From Tethya wilhelma (taxonomy: Eukaryota; Porifera; Demospongiae; Tethyida; Tethyidae), in assembly GCA_964030475.1 (NCBI GenBank), contig CAXIPT010000019.1, positions 338,312 to 402,311 on the forward strand: 64,000 nt of DNA. The letters run 5' to 3'. Made by a program: the position numbers and the translations under genes. Shown piece after piece: positions 44,080 to 55,481 of the stretch. Each line of letters opens with the position of its first letter. Positions within the stretch are counted from its first letter, which is position 1. A model generated the notes under the pieces. The model saw nothing but the letters and a program-made list of their open reading frames with translations, did no database searches and was not told the DNA's origin.

Positions 44080-44275
44080 GATAAGCTTTAACTGCCCACC
44101 TAGGAGCGGCTCAGACAATTGCCCAACAGATCTCTGCTTCAGCGGTCTTGAAAAATTCTTCGATTTAAGTCAAGTTTGTGCATTAGCTTGGTGGCATTGT
44201 CACTTCTCCAGCTTGGTGTTCTTTTAATCAACAGGTCTGAATCTTCTTCATCACTATCTTCATCTGACATGAAAT
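44080..44275 (-). pseudogene. Fragment related to the unknown protein at 25092-25342
   Basis: Minus strand: DLLIKRTPSWRSDNATKLM, then a stop, then in other frames QRSVGQLSE and APRWAVKAYQQHI. The pattern W-R-S, LD, R-x-G-x-x-S, P-x-W-A-V matches the other fragment in order. An acidic tail follows. Broken by frameshifts; family unknown. Confidence 0.35.
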
Positions 44276-44289
44276 TTTTATGAACTTTT

Positions 44290-45100
44290 CATTTAATGCT
44301 TGAGTTCAGATCCTTTTGCTTGCTTGCAGGGACATTCATAAAGCTACATAGGGAATAAGAAACTATAACATGAACATGATATATACACACTTATAATGAT
44401 CATGGGACACAAAAACAATATAATAATCAACACATATTTAAACCTACCAGTTGTCGATGCTGTACTTTTCGTCCAATTATAGCTTTATGTTCTCGTTCTT
44501 TTTCTGACTGTGGTTTTCAAGTCGAACCAAATATTAATGGTATTTTTTAGCTGCATCTGATGTACAATACTGAGTAATAATGAAATTTATAACACAAGTA
44601 TTACTATATCAATATGGCTTACATTCAATGTCGTACAATTCACCAGAGTCTCATATCTCCTTTACAAGCTTGTGAACCTTGGTATTGTGAGAGGTCTTGA
44701 CTCTAAAATAAAGTTAGCAACAATTAAGTTACAATTACTGATAACCTTAACACTAAGCTGACGATTGTCACGAATCCGTGACATGCATACCACTGACGAT
44801 TGTCACGTTTCCATGAAGCGTATAATTATAATACAAAGATTAGTGTCTTAGCCTTTTTTGTCAGCCAGTTGAACAGTTACAAAAGTGATACTATGGTCAT
44901 AGTCTAGCTATTGCTGCACTAACATAGCAAGTACTAAGCCTATACTAGAACTGAAAATTGTGATCGTAACTAATGCGACCATGACAGACTTATGAGCAAA
45001 AAACTAGCTAGCCTAACTAAATCCCAAAATTCAGTGTAGTTAAGGCAGGTATCATGTTTTTTCTTGATCTGAACATGTGTTCAGAGTTTTGACTAGTATT
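44290..45100. other. Stretch without recognised genes
   Basis: Contains two copies of TGACGATTGTCACG about 40 bp apart (44760-44815). No exon chain or element ends recognised. Confidence 0.45.
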
Positions 45101-45103
45101 TAA

Positions 45104-46036
45104 CAAGTAAAAAAACATTGGAAATGTAATGAGACACAGGAATGGCTAAATAGAACGCAAACAAGATGGAATGGCTGTTAGGAATTCTTCCTGTATAGGC
45201 TGCATTTAACAATCTCCTTATTGAGTCTCTCATTTTGCCCAAAGGAAGAATTTCTTACAGCCATTCCAACTTGTTTGCGTTCTTTTTACGATTTACATTT
45301 CCAATGTTTTTTTTTTACTTGTTTGTTCTCATTGTTCCATAATTCTACAAATTACATTTGAGTTGGTGTGTGTAGCTAGCTACTGAGCTAGTAGTCTGGC
45401 AAGCTAGACTCACTGAGCCAGCGGCGGGCTGGGAAGTTGTGTAGCCTGCTTGAAACTGAAGTGAAACCACACATCTCAGGCAGGAGCTGTATCATAAGAT
45501 TTACTTGCCTTTCTATGATAATCAAAGTCCTGATTCATACCACAAAATAGTTCCAGGCAACTTCAGTGCATTTAATTCCAAATAACACACACTGTTGTGT
45601 GTGGAAAGGGTCGCTGATTCGAATGTTCTAGAAGCTAATGAATAATGTATGAGTGTAGAAATTAATGGTGGCCATGAATATGGAGGAGGCGCTTTTCGCC
45701 TTGTATCTAGCTACTCAATGAGTGGCGCTAAAAACTGATGGCGAAAGTGACTGACCCTGAAGAAACCAAGTTCAAAAATCAGCTTCTAAAAGTGAATAGT
45801 CTCTGAGAAACGTTGAGCCAAGATAGAAGAAGAAGATGGAGAAAATTGGAGGTTTGGTATGTTTGTGTTTGTTACTTTGGCGATGTTTTTAGGCTATATT
45901 TTTGGGCTCATTAGAAAGAGAAAGTAGCTTAAGTAGCCTTTTAGTGCTAAGTGCTCAGTTATTCGCGTGAATATTTGTATTACGCTAATGGGCCATCCGT
46001 GCCATTCCTGTGTACCCAGTACTACCATACTGGGAA
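45104..46036 (-). mobile_element. Full-length family H element
   Basis: From CAAGTAAAAAAAC after A (45104) to CCCAGTACTACCATACTGGG plus AA (46036) before T. Shows the uninterrupted site for the CAGGGGG MITE. Confidence 0.75.
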
Positions 46037-46039
46037 TAC

Positions 46040-46620
46040 TAAGCTCTAATTTTATTTCATATTTAGATTTGGATGAATATTCATTAAGTGGTTGCCATGG
46101 AAACATCTGTTTTCCATATATAGTCATTTCAATTTGAGGATAAAATATTGTAGTTTTCTTAGTTTGCCGCTACGAAAAAAGGCCAAATCATTTTAGTTTT
46201 ATATCAAAGAGAATTAATTAACAAACAACTTAACAACTGGAAAATTTGTCCTCTAAAACATTATGGCTATAAATTTGAAAAAACTACCAACCCATTTTTG
46301 TACCTAATTAAGCATTCATTTCGCAATTTCTTTTAAGTAGTTAATGCAGGTTAAATTTTCCAAGCTGAATTTTGTAAATGTGAACTGGTTCAAATTTCTG
46401 GGTCAAGAGCCTATAGCACCATGCCCATTTCGAGGTTTAAGTTAGTTGTTCATATCTAAGTAGAGCAATACCTTACCTGCTGGTTCAAAGTTCACAGATA
46501 CAAGCTTTTTGCAAAAAAAAAGTATTGAAGTTCCACTAGCGCTTGCACACATGTATAATTTTTGTACCTGTATTTCGGGTTCAAAGGTCATTAAGTTAAC
46601 CCAAGTGTTAACTTACGTCT
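46040..46620. other. Stretch without recognised genes
   Basis: AT-rich sequence between a family H element and the Penelope-like fragment. No gene seen. Confidence 0.45.
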
Positions 46621-47007
46621 CATGACCCCTATACTTCTCTTGAAGGTCCTAAAGGGGAACAGCTACCCAAGTGTTGTTGTGAATGAAGCAAAGAACAGGC
46701 AGCCTAATAGGACAAATTCCGAGGACAAACCGTTGGCAACAGCAGTGGTTACGTATTACCAAGGAACAAGTGAAGCAGTCAGGAGGATCCTGAAGGATTA
46801 CAATATACATACAGCTTTCAGATCGCCACCAACACACTCAGCCGACTCCTGACCAGAGTGAAAGATCCTGTCGATAGAGAACAGAGAAGCGGTGTGGTAT
46901 ATAAGATCAATTGTGCCTGCGGAGATTGCTAGACAGAAAGACCAATGACTACTAGAATGAAAGAACACTTTACTGCATGCAGGTATGGCCGATTTGAGAG
47001 ATCAGCT

Positions 47008-47161
47008 TGTAGTGATTTTGTAAGACCGAAACGATTTGTTATTATCAACTTCACTACACTGAGACTCAACTGACAAAACTACACAAAACTTAGGTATTTA
47101 TACACAGGAAACAAACATACATATTTACGTGACGTCACAAGCAATACTAGAGGATATTACA
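47008..47161 (-). repeat. 3' LTR of gypsy-2
   Basis: TGTAATATCC...CACTACA on the minus strand. Contains TGACGTCA and, about 35 bp further, TATAAATA, which may be a CRE/ATF site and TATA box. Adjacent to the purine tract at 47162-47176. Confidence 0.9.
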
Positions 47162-47176
47162 TTTCCTCCCTCTCTT
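47162..47176 (-). promoter_or_regulatory. Polypurine tract of gypsy-2
   Basis: AAGAGAGGGAGGAAA on the minus strand immediately before the 3' LTR; the expected primer for plus-strand DNA synthesis. Confidence 0.85.
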
Positions 47177-47262
47177 AAAAATAAAAACTACAACAAAACT
47201 TAACACAACAAGCAAAACCTATACAAAAACAATAATAATTATTAGAGATACAAGTTCTTACG

Positions 47263-48290
47263 TTAGTGTCCAAAATAGTTAGGAGCTCTACGCTCACGAG
47301 TTGGGTACCTACGAACTGGAGGATCTTCATTTGTAGGCTGCTCAACCTCAGAAGATGAGGATGCTGGTTGAACTGCCTCAGGTTGGGGAATGTCCATAAG
47401 TTCCTCGCCCTCAATGTTCGTTTGAGGTTCTTCAACTGACGTCCTTGAGCGAATGTGATCTTGGTGACTCCGAATAGTGGTTCTGTCTTCCAAAATTACT
47501 TCATACGACACTGGTCCACTTGCCTTTGAAATCTCGCCACACAACCACCTCTGGCCATTTCGGTGATTCCGGACATACACCTTCTCTCCTACAGCAAACT
47601 TCCTCTCCCTTAATGACAGGTCATGATCAATCTTTTGACGAAACTGCTTGTCGAGCACAGAACGTTCAATGTCTGGTCGAATCAAATCCAGTCTGGAGCG
47701 GAGTTTCCTACCAATCAGTAATTCTGCGGGTGATCTTCCGGTTGTACTGTGCGGAGTGTTCCGATACTGAAATAGGAAACGAGCAATCTGGTCACACAAA
47801 GTCCCTTGTGACTGTTTCTTTACTCCTTGCTTGAACGTCTTGACAGCACGTTCAGCCAGTCGGTTAGACGACGGATGATAAGGAGAGACTAAGACGTGAC
47901 GGATTTACAGAAATCTTGGAATTCTGTTGAAGTGAACTGCGTGCCATTGTCAGACACAATAGATTCAGGGATTCCAAATCGAGCAAACAGTTGGCGCAAC
48001 TGTTGAATCGTGGAAAGAGAAGTAGCTGATGTAACAGGACACACTTCAATCCATTTAGAATGTGCGTCCACCACGACTAAACACATTTTGCCAGACACCG
48101 GACCCACATAATCAATATGCAGTCGAGACCATGGTCGTGTGGGCTAGACCCACGGATGTAAAGGAGCTGAGGGAGGTGACGCTTGACAACGTTGACAACT
48201 AGCACAGGACTCCACCTTGTTCTCAATGTATCAATCTAGAGACGGCCACCACAACAGTCCTCTTTCATCCGAGTACACCCTGGGTGTCCA
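47263..48290 (-). pseudogene. gypsy-2 integrase, frameshifted
   Basis: An N-terminal zinc-binding remnant (LHGGHPGCTRMKE, SCASCQRCQ) precedes the catalytic core (VVVDAHSKWIEV, IVSDNGTQF) and the C-terminal part (FQYRNTPHSTTGRSPAELL, VYVRNHRNGQRW). Several stops or frame slips (about 48145, 48240, 47885) break it. Confidence 0.8.
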
Positions 48291-48366
48291 CCATGAAGCT
48301 CTGCTAACATCATCTCACGACCTTACGGAGGAATCACAATACGGCTACCCCATACCAGGCAACATT

Positions 48367-49476
48367 CTAATCCAAACGACGATGCCAATATGGCTTCAGT
48401 CTCTCATCCTCCACCTTCTCAGGCCATCCTTCTTGGGTATAACGATGTACATTGGCTGTAACTGGATCCTGACTTGTCCATTTAGCAATCTCTTTGGCAT
48501 TCACTGGTGCTTCTCCCATGTTCTCTAACATCAACACATACTCTGCCGGATACTCTGTGCTTGCAGGTACTTCCAGCAATGGGAGACGGCTCAGAGCATC
48601 TGCGTTGGCATGCTTGTCGGTAGCCCTCCATGTGATAGTATACTCATACGATGCCAATCGCCATGCCCACCGTTGGATCCGACTGGCTGCCTGTTCTGGG
48701 ATGGGCTTGCTTTCATTGAGCAATGTAATCAATGGCTTGTAATCGGTCTGCAAGATGAAATGATGCCCAAACAGGTACGAATGAAAACGAGTAACACCTT
48801 CTACACAGGCCAGTGCCTCTTTTTCGATTTGTGAATACTTCTTCTCAGCTTCAGAGAGAGTCCTAGACATGAATGCTACCGGCTTTTCTGATCCGTCGGA
48901 GAGCTTGTGCGACAGCACTGCTCCAATGCCATACTTTGAGGCGTCACAAGCCAGACAGATCTCTAGTTTTGAGTCGAAGTGAATGAGCACTTGTGAAGAG
49001 AGTAATAACTCCTTTGACTTTCTAAAGGCTTCTTCCTGTTCCTCCTTCCACTGCCATGGTTGGATACGTTTCAACAACTTGTACAACAGTGCTAGAACTG
49101 TAGATAGGTTACGTAGGAACTTTGAGTAGTAGCACAGAAGGCCAATGTATGACTTCAGTTCAGCTACGTTCAGAGGTGCTGGGGCTTCTTGTACTGCTCT
49201 TGTTTTCTAAGGAGTAGGGTGCAGACCCTCCGCGTCGATCACATATCCCAGATATTCAACTGACGGAACCAAAAACAAACATTTCTGTAGCTTCAGATGT
49301 AGCCCAGACTTGGTAAATCTCTTAAACACCTCTTCTAAGATGGCTAAATGCTCCTGTTCATTACGGGCTGCAATGAGAACATCATCAATGTAGACTGTAA
49401 CTCCTTGCAGATCGTTGAGCATTGATTCCATGACACGTTGGAAGATACCTGGAGCGGATGAAACTCCAAAAGGCAA
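48367..49476 (-). pseudogene. gypsy-2 reverse transcriptase palm and RNase H
   Basis: After the MITE the sequence resumes MPFGVSSAPGIFQRVM, with catalytic YIDD at 49382-49393. A stop at 49207 interrupts it. RNase H follows with FDSKLEICLACDASKYGIGA, FMSRTLSEAEKKYSQIEKE and HANADALSRLP, the common Ty3/gypsy arrangement. Confidence 0.85.
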
Positions 49477-49483
49477 CCTGTTA

Positions 49484-49849
49484 CAGTGGCGGATTTAGGG
49501 GGAGATCCAAGGGATCCATGGATCCCCCCTTTCAGTTGGAAACCCATATAGCTGCACAGCTACACAGATGAAAAAGTAGCGTCAAAGATCCCCCCTTTCA
49601 ATTTGAAAAAAGAAAAATAATTCAAAATTTCACTGAAAATCAGTTTTTTGTGGAAGATAGTAGAGTTTCTGTCTGTGTCTTGTCGTTTTTTTGCCATTCA
49701 GGCCCTGATCTAGCAAAATTTTAGCTGCACGCACGCAAAAGGGGCGGATTTTCAAACCGGAAGTGGGCGTGGTAACCCAAAAATTTTCCGCGCGCTCTGC
49801 GCACGCATTGGTTAGATCCCCTCTATATAAAATCCTAGATCCGCCACTG
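49484..49849. mobile_element. MITE with CAGTGGCGGAT ends, duplication TGTTA, inside gypsy-2
   Basis: Ends CAGTGGCGGATTTAGG and inverted CCTAGATCCGCCACTG, with TGTTA on both sides (49479-49483, 49850-49854). It splits the reverse transcriptase and so is younger than gypsy-2. Confidence 0.85.
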
Positions 49850-50598
49850 TGTTATACTTAAACAAACCACAATGGGTATTAATCACTGTGTACTTACCTG
49901 ACTCTTCCTCTAACACCACTTGCTGATAGGCTTGTGACAGGTCTAATTTCGAGAATACTTTACCCCCTGCCAGCTTGGCAAACAGATCTTCTATCTTGGG
50001 GATTGGATATCGATCCAGATGAGATGCAGTCATCTTGAAGTCTCCACAAAGACGTAGACTCTTCTTATCCCGTTTGACCACCGGCACCACCGGTGCCGCC
50101 TATTCGGAGAATTCTACTGGAGAAATGATACCTTCAGTTAGCAATCGATCGATTTCCTTATCAACCAACTCTCTCAATGCATAGGGGACAGGTCGCGCCT
50201 TACAGAATTTCGGCTTAGCATTTGAGTCGACATAGATCTTAGCTTGAAAGCCCTTGAGCTCCCCCAGCGACTCGTCAAAAACTGATTTGTAACATTCCAG
50301 CAGATCTGGCAATGACGATGTAACTGTATGAATCGCACTCCAATCTAGGCGGATTGAGAGTAGCCAATTACGTCTGAACAAATTAGGACTTGTTCCTTTC
50401 ACGTACCGCGTACAATGGTAGCTTGGCTCCCTGGCCCCTGTACTCAACAAGCACATGTATCTGTCCCAATACTGTTATAGGTTCTCCAGAAAAGGTGCGG
50501 AGTGATGTGTGAGTTCCCTGTAACTCATGGTCTGACAGCATGCTTCGATATGTGTCTTCTGAAATCAAGGAGACGGCAGCCCCCATGTCTACCTCCAT
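49812..50598 (-). pseudogene. gypsy-2 protease and N-terminal reverse transcriptase
   Basis: The protease active-site loop reads EVDMGAAVS at about 50575-50600, where Ty3/gypsy proteases have Asp-Thr/Ser-Gly, so the usual catalytic triplet is altered. Downstream comes the reverse transcriptase entry (KPKFCKARPVPYALRE, then IISPVEFSE), a TAG at 50100, and in the same frame the fingers/palm with DLSQAYQQVVLEEES. It stops at a MITE inserted at 49849. Confidence 0.8.
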
Positions 50599-50784
50599 TG
50601 TGAGAGGCTTCTTGTTTAGAGCAACGTCAACCAGTAGTGGTTTACCGGGCTCTGAACGAACTGTTTTGATATGTTCAAACTGTTCTACTACTTGGTCGGG
50701 AATCTCTTCAACTGTTCGTATCTGCCTCTTGCTTGGACCTCCTTTTCTCTTCTGCTTTGCTGGAGCTCTATGTGGCTTCTATCC

Positions 50785-51531
50785 ACATACTATTGCTAAA
50801 TGACCCACTTTGTTGCACTTGTAACAACGAGTACCCTAGTGTGTACATGAGTCAGCCTTGTGGTTTGCTTTCCCACAACGATAGCAGACTATGGCTCCAC
50901 CTTGCGGTTGCTGGTTAGTAACCTTTCTGACCTCGAGTGCTGATTGCTCTGCAGCTGCTTGGCTTTAGCGGATGCTTGTTTGCACGACTGTGCAACTTGC
51001 ACTGCTTGCACAAAAGTGAGTTCGGCCATTGTTAGGAACTTCTTTTGCACGGCCTCACTTCACAGGCCACAAACGAATCGGTCTCTCAGAGCTTGGTCTA
51101 GATACTCACCAAACTCACAGTGAAGGGATAACCTGTGCAGCTCAGCGACATACTCAGATACTGACTCTTGCTTCCCTTGCTGACGGCGATGAAACTGGAA
51201 CCTCTCGGCGATTACTATCGGCTTCGGTTCGAAATGTGACTGTAACATTGCCACCACCTGTTTGTAGGTTTTGTTAGCCGGCGCTACTGGTGCAAATAAA
51301 TTCCGTAGCAGTTCATAGTTCGACTTTCCAATAGCATTCAGTAGCATATGCACTTGCTTCGCCTCGATCGGGAATATTATTGACAGAGAAAAATAACTGA
51401 GCTCTCTCGTCATATGCTTCAACTGTGTCTGTAGTTGAATCAAATGCCTCTAATTGTCCCAGTATTTGAGACGGCATAGTAGCTGCAGCTGCTGCTGCGC
51501 CTCCTCCTTCTGTCCCGTCCGTCTCAGGCAT
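50785..51531 (-). pseudogene. gypsy-2 Gag with two CCHC zinc knuckles
   Basis: Starts MPETDGTEGGG at 51531, has the Gag core (LLNAIGKSNYELLRNLF, FEPKPIVIAERFQFHRR, VSEYVAELHRLSLHC) and two CX2CX4HX4C knuckles, CYRCGKANHKADSC (about 50848-50889) and CYKCNKVGHLAIVC (50785-50826). A frameshift near 51370 splits the core and a TAG separates the knuckles. Confidence 0.8.
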
Positions 51532-51544
51532 CCTCGTCGCCAAT

Positions 51545-51698
51545 TGTAGTGACTTTGTAAGACCGAAACGATTTGTTATTATCAACTTCACTACACTGAG
51601 ACTCAACTGACAAAACTACACAAAACATAGGTATTTATACACAGGAAACAAACATTCATATTTACGTGACGTCACAAGCAATAGTAGAGGATATTACA
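51545..51698 (-). repeat. 5' LTR of gypsy-2
   Basis: 154 bp, four substitutions from the 3' LTR, with the same TGACGTCA and TATAAATA elements. The Gag ATG lies 13 nt downstream of its end (51531). Confidence 0.9.
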
Positions 51699-52164
51699 CA
51701 GCTGTTGCAGAAAACAGCTGGAAGGATGGACATGAAATGGATTGGAAGAATGTTGAAGTACTGGATGTGGAAGAGAATCAGAAGGAAAGACTTGTGAAGG
51801 AAGCACTCTACATCAGAACAACAGACCCAAGAATTAGACTGAACAGAGATGAAGGCAAAGAGATCTCTCAAGTCTGGTTCCAACTCAAACAGAAGTTCAA
51901 GCCCACCCTGGTCACCAACATCACGATCGAGACGCTAACTGCTACTCGAGCGGGAGCCACGCCCACTCTGGAGAGGTGACGTCACACGCCTCCACTGAGT
52001 GTGCGTAAACATTGAACATTGATAAAAACTGTTGATTTCATGCATATTTTCTCATTTTTTGCCCTGATGATGGTAACTGCATTGTTACCGAAACGTTGCC
52101 AGAATTAAAGTTTGATATTTTCAATCTGCATACTGGGTTGGTGAACAAGAATATAATTAATTTT

Positions 52165-52545
52165 AATAAGAAGTAAAAACTTTTAAAAATTAATAACGTA
52201 GGTATGGGCAGTATGGTAAAAAGTATTGAAACAAGGCATGTCTCAAATTCAGCACATGACTACTTCATTTTTTATACCCAACTCTTGCCTGGTAAGTTAG
52301 CTGTCTGTTATAGTGCTTAGCCTACTGATTAGTACTGGGAATTTAAACCGATGGCAATAACAACCTATGGCACTATTGTACACATCTCTGCATTTATGTC
52401 ATATTTAGGATCCTTATGAGAGATCAAGAATAAAATGAAGTAGTCATGTTTGAGCCATGCCTTGTTCCAATACTTTTTACCGTACTGCCCATACTAATTT
52501 TTTTGAAATTTTTACTACTTGTTAAGGATAACAAGTGATTTAACA
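52165..52545. repeat. Foldback repeat (family F3) copy
   Basis: Inverted arms with GGTATGGGCAGTATGG and ...CCGTACTGCCCATACT, ending GAAATTTTTACTACTTG. Confidence 0.7.
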
Positions 52546-52559
52546 ATATTTAGTACCAT

Positions 52560-53430
52560 AAGAAATTCTTGATGCATGGTTGTATATTACTGCCACAGTA
52601 TAAAGTTTACTCAGCCGCCCGGGCTCTCTACATATAGCTACAATATTAAAAATCCTCTCTCCTGGGCCCCGTATTTTAGTCAACCAAATGTGATAGAATA
52701 TATTAATACCATTTTGTTAAAAATCATGGTCAAATACACTTATTAGCCTGATAACAACTGCTTTGCCACTGTTGTGTGATCTTTCACAAACATTCATGTA
52801 GTATTGAGCTTGTAAGCATCTGTAAGCTATTTTTTTGATTGGTCTAAATGATGCTGACAAGAGTGGCTCAAAATCAGGGTACCAGACTGTTATTGGTGTG
52901 TGTTAGAAGCACTTTTCTGGATGTTCCTTGTACCAATCAATGAAAGCCAATAATGTTTCATAAGACACTGTTTCATCTTCATCACATTTGAGTGATATAA
53001 AATGATGACAGTACTTTAGATCCAATCAAAATTTGGCTGAATCTGTGGCAAATTCGACTAAAACTAACTACCATACTATTGTCGTACACATGTCTTCTAA
53101 ACAGGCAAAGAGAGTGTGTAAATTTGTAGTGAATGTTTAGCTTTGAGTACATGGCAAGCTTACAACAGTTTCTCCAAAGGAGCTAACTTTCCTCTGATCA
53201 AAGAATGAGTCCACTTCTTCAAGCAGATGAGGGTGTGATTTCTAAGACTCCATAAGCTGAATAAAGCGATTCATCATTGTTATCTCGATACTTAGATTTC
53301 TGTTATTGTTAGGGATTGCTCCCAGGATACCATTAAACCTTTCAAAAGTAAAGCACCAAGTGGCATGTGCTGGTCCATAATCTCGAAAAACATCAGCAAG
53401 GTGACAATGTAAGTGAAGGTTGATTGTGCA
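52560..53430 (-). pseudogene. CACTA/EnSpm-like transposase remnant (DUF4218-like region)
   Basis: The minus strand carries HLHCHLADVFRDYGPAHATW followed by CFTFERFNGILG (about 53320-53410), NNRNLSIEITMMNRFIQLM, then after a stop EEVDSFFDQRKVSSFGETV and, further on, TVSYETLLAFIDWYKEHP (about 52920). The DYGP...FERxNG series is typical of DUF4218 in CACTA transposases. Catalytic regions are missing and several stops are present. Confidence 0.7.
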
Positions 53431-53650
53431 AGCTTCGGGTCAATACAGTCTTTTTACACATTAACAAAACTCATGCAATAGTTTATCGGCCCTTTGTATG
53501 GCTGATATAGTTAGCAGTGTTATTGTACAAGCTAGTACAAAAAACCACCAACAATCAATATGTTCTCTATGTAAAAAGAGTATTGGCATGTTCTTTTTAA
53601 ATATCACTGATATTGTAAACAATAATTATTATTCAAAAAAATATAACAAA

Positions 53651-53904
53651 CAAGTACAAAAAACATTAAAATGTAATGCAAACATGCATAGCAGTGGACA
53701 AATCGTAAGAAAGTGAGCAAACAAGATAGGAATGGTTGTCAGATTGAGCGAGTTCATTCCTGTGACCACAATGTCATTAGGGATATGAACATAGGTAACA
53801 CAGTAAAATGAATTCGCTCAATCAGACAACCATTCCTATCTTGTTTGCTCACTTTTTTACGATTTGGCCATTCCTATGTTACATTTTAATTTTTTTTGTA
53901 TTTG
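53651..53904. repeat. Stand-alone palindromic module, diverged
   Basis: CAAGTACAAAAAACATT... with an inverted copy ending GTATTTG, between A and T. Same type as the palindromic module of family H. Confidence 0.7.
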
Positions 53905-54098
53905 TAAGACAATGTGATGTGAAATAGTACATAATATAGTTATAGTCACCAACCAGTTACCTATTGTGATTTGAGGTTTGTACATGATAATTATTGATCT
54001 ATTATTACTATCATCATTTGAAGAGGTCAGAATATCATGCATGGATTAGTTCATCAGCATTGTCTTGATGCTCATGATCATAATTATTACTTTTCTCA

Positions 54099-54216
54099 TT
54101 CCCAGTACAGTAGTAATGGGTACATAGGAATGGCACAGATGGTCCATTAGCGCAATAAAAATATTCATGCTAATAACTCTGCAAAAAATGAGCGCTTGAC
54201 ACTAAAAGGCTTCTAA
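54099..54216 (+). repeat. Family H copy truncated by a hAT element
   Basis: TTCCCAGTACAGTAG after A; stops at GGCTTCTAA where the hAT end begins. Confidence 0.75.
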
Positions 54217-55481
54217 CAGTGACATAGCCAGGATTTTAGATATAGGGGGGCAAGCGCGCCGGAAATTTTTGACCGGAAGCCACGCCCACTAATTAGTGTC
54301 ACGTGGTGTGGTTATTAATGGTTATTGACAATTGAAGCGATAGTAAATAGTGTAGAGTGAGTGCCATGTGCTAGTGTTTGTGTATGTTCTATTGTATTGA
54401 AAGAAGTGTAATAAAAACCAACACAAAAGCAGAGTTCAAGTGGTGTTTCAAAGTTGTAGACGCCTAGGATGTCGCGTAGAAAACTCATCAATGACTTCTT
54501 CAATGCTAACTGGGACATCCTGATGCATATGAAGTAGCGCTAGACTTGTGAGGCGTTCATTGGTCATTCCAGAGCGAAGGGCTGTCTTGATCCGTTTGAG
54601 TCCACTAAAAGACCACTCAGCACTCCAAGAAAAAAACTGGGAGTATGGAGAGAACAATAACAAGGGCCTTTATGTTTGGAAAGAATCCAGAGATCTGAGG
54701 CAGTGTCGAAGAAAGAGATGTTGGAAGAGCTACTGAACCGTGAGTTTGTTCCTCAGATTTCCACTCTGTGTACCAGCTATGTATCTCGCTGTTCAGAGAA
54801 GAAACACTTGGGAGATCAACATCATAAAACTTTCCGACTTCCATCACATGACTTGATACAGTAGCAAGACTTTCCTTTATCATCAAAGATGGTACCAGGT
54901 ATAAACCCTTTAGGGCTGTGTTTTGATGATGACTAAACCTTTTTTCAAGCAGATGATCAAGAATGGGCACTGTGATAGTCCTCCGATAGTACTCAGAAGG
55001 AGTTGAAGCTGGGATACTTGGTCTGTGACGTTGACGGCCACATATCCTGGGCATCGCTACTGTTGTTCCAACCTCACTACACATGTCAGACACTGTTCCA
55101 AACCACTTTTAATGGTAGGAGTCAACTTTCCTCCTTACATCTTTGAGGGTGTCTGTTAGTGTTGTGATCTCCGATACTGCCTGAACAATATCCTTGGCTT
55201 CTTGTTGAAGACTGCAAGTGAGGCCTAACAGGTAGTGTAGACATTCATTGGCAATCACTAGAGCACTGATGAAGTCTGTTGTGGTGATGGCTAGTAGGAG
55301 AGTACTGGCATCTGTCACAGAGTCTGGAGACCACTTGGCTGAACCTTCTGCTGAAATTGTCTCAAAACAAGCTACAATGGATGAGTGAAGACGTTTAACT
55401 CGATCAAGGGCATCAATACGTTCAACCCATCTTGTCCTACACAGATCTTTGAGTTTCATGACTTTTGATTCAGGTTGCGTG
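54217..55481 (-). pseudogene. ZMYM1-like hAT transposase, C-terminal part (hAT-A)
   Basis: The element end is CAGTGACATAGCCAGG at 54217. Reading minus, the protein pieces are VMKLKDLCRTRWVERIDALD (about 55430), ISALVIANECLHYLLGLT, VPILDHLLEKRFSHHQ (about 54930), and finally EWSFSGLKRIKTALRSGM then ERLTSLALLHMH (about 54590), the hAT dimerisation region. This matches ZMYM1/DUF4371-type hAT transposases. Frameshifts lie near 55090 and 54620. The upstream part is cut by an LTR at 55482. Confidence 0.75.

Larger units (their letters stand above)
47008..51698 (-). mobile_element. Complete Ty3/gypsy element (gypsy-2), two LTRs, duplication CAGCT
   Basis: Two 154-bp LTRs (47008-47161 and 51545-51698) differ at 4 positions. 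CAGCT flanks both sides (47003-47007, 51699-51703). On the minus strand the order is Gag, CCHC knuckles, protease, reverse transcriptase, RNase H, integrase: the Ty3/gypsy order. A purine tract AAGAGAGGGAGGAAA abuts the 3' LTR, and leader ATTGGCGACGAGG follows the 5' LTR. It is 4.69 kb including a 366-bp MITE. Stops, frameshifts and a changed protease residue make it inactive. Confidence 0.9.
46622..52150 (+). pseudogene. Penelope-like element, GIY-YIG endonuclease end, split by gypsy-2
   Basis: The left part (46622-47007) encodes AVVTYYQGTSEAVRRILKDY, then VYKINCACGDC, then TRMKEHFTACR. The right part (51704-51979) encodes WKDGHEMDWKNVEVLD and LVKEALYIRTTDPRIRLNRD. Together these are the C-terminal connector and GIY-YIG endonuclease of a Penelope-like element, in the usual order. 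The YIG motif is missing: the frame hits TAG at 46930 straight after the cysteine. The reverse transcriptase is absent (5' truncated). A 3' tail with GCCCTGATGATGGTAACTGC and CCGAAACGTTGCC follows to about 52150. Confidence 0.8.
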
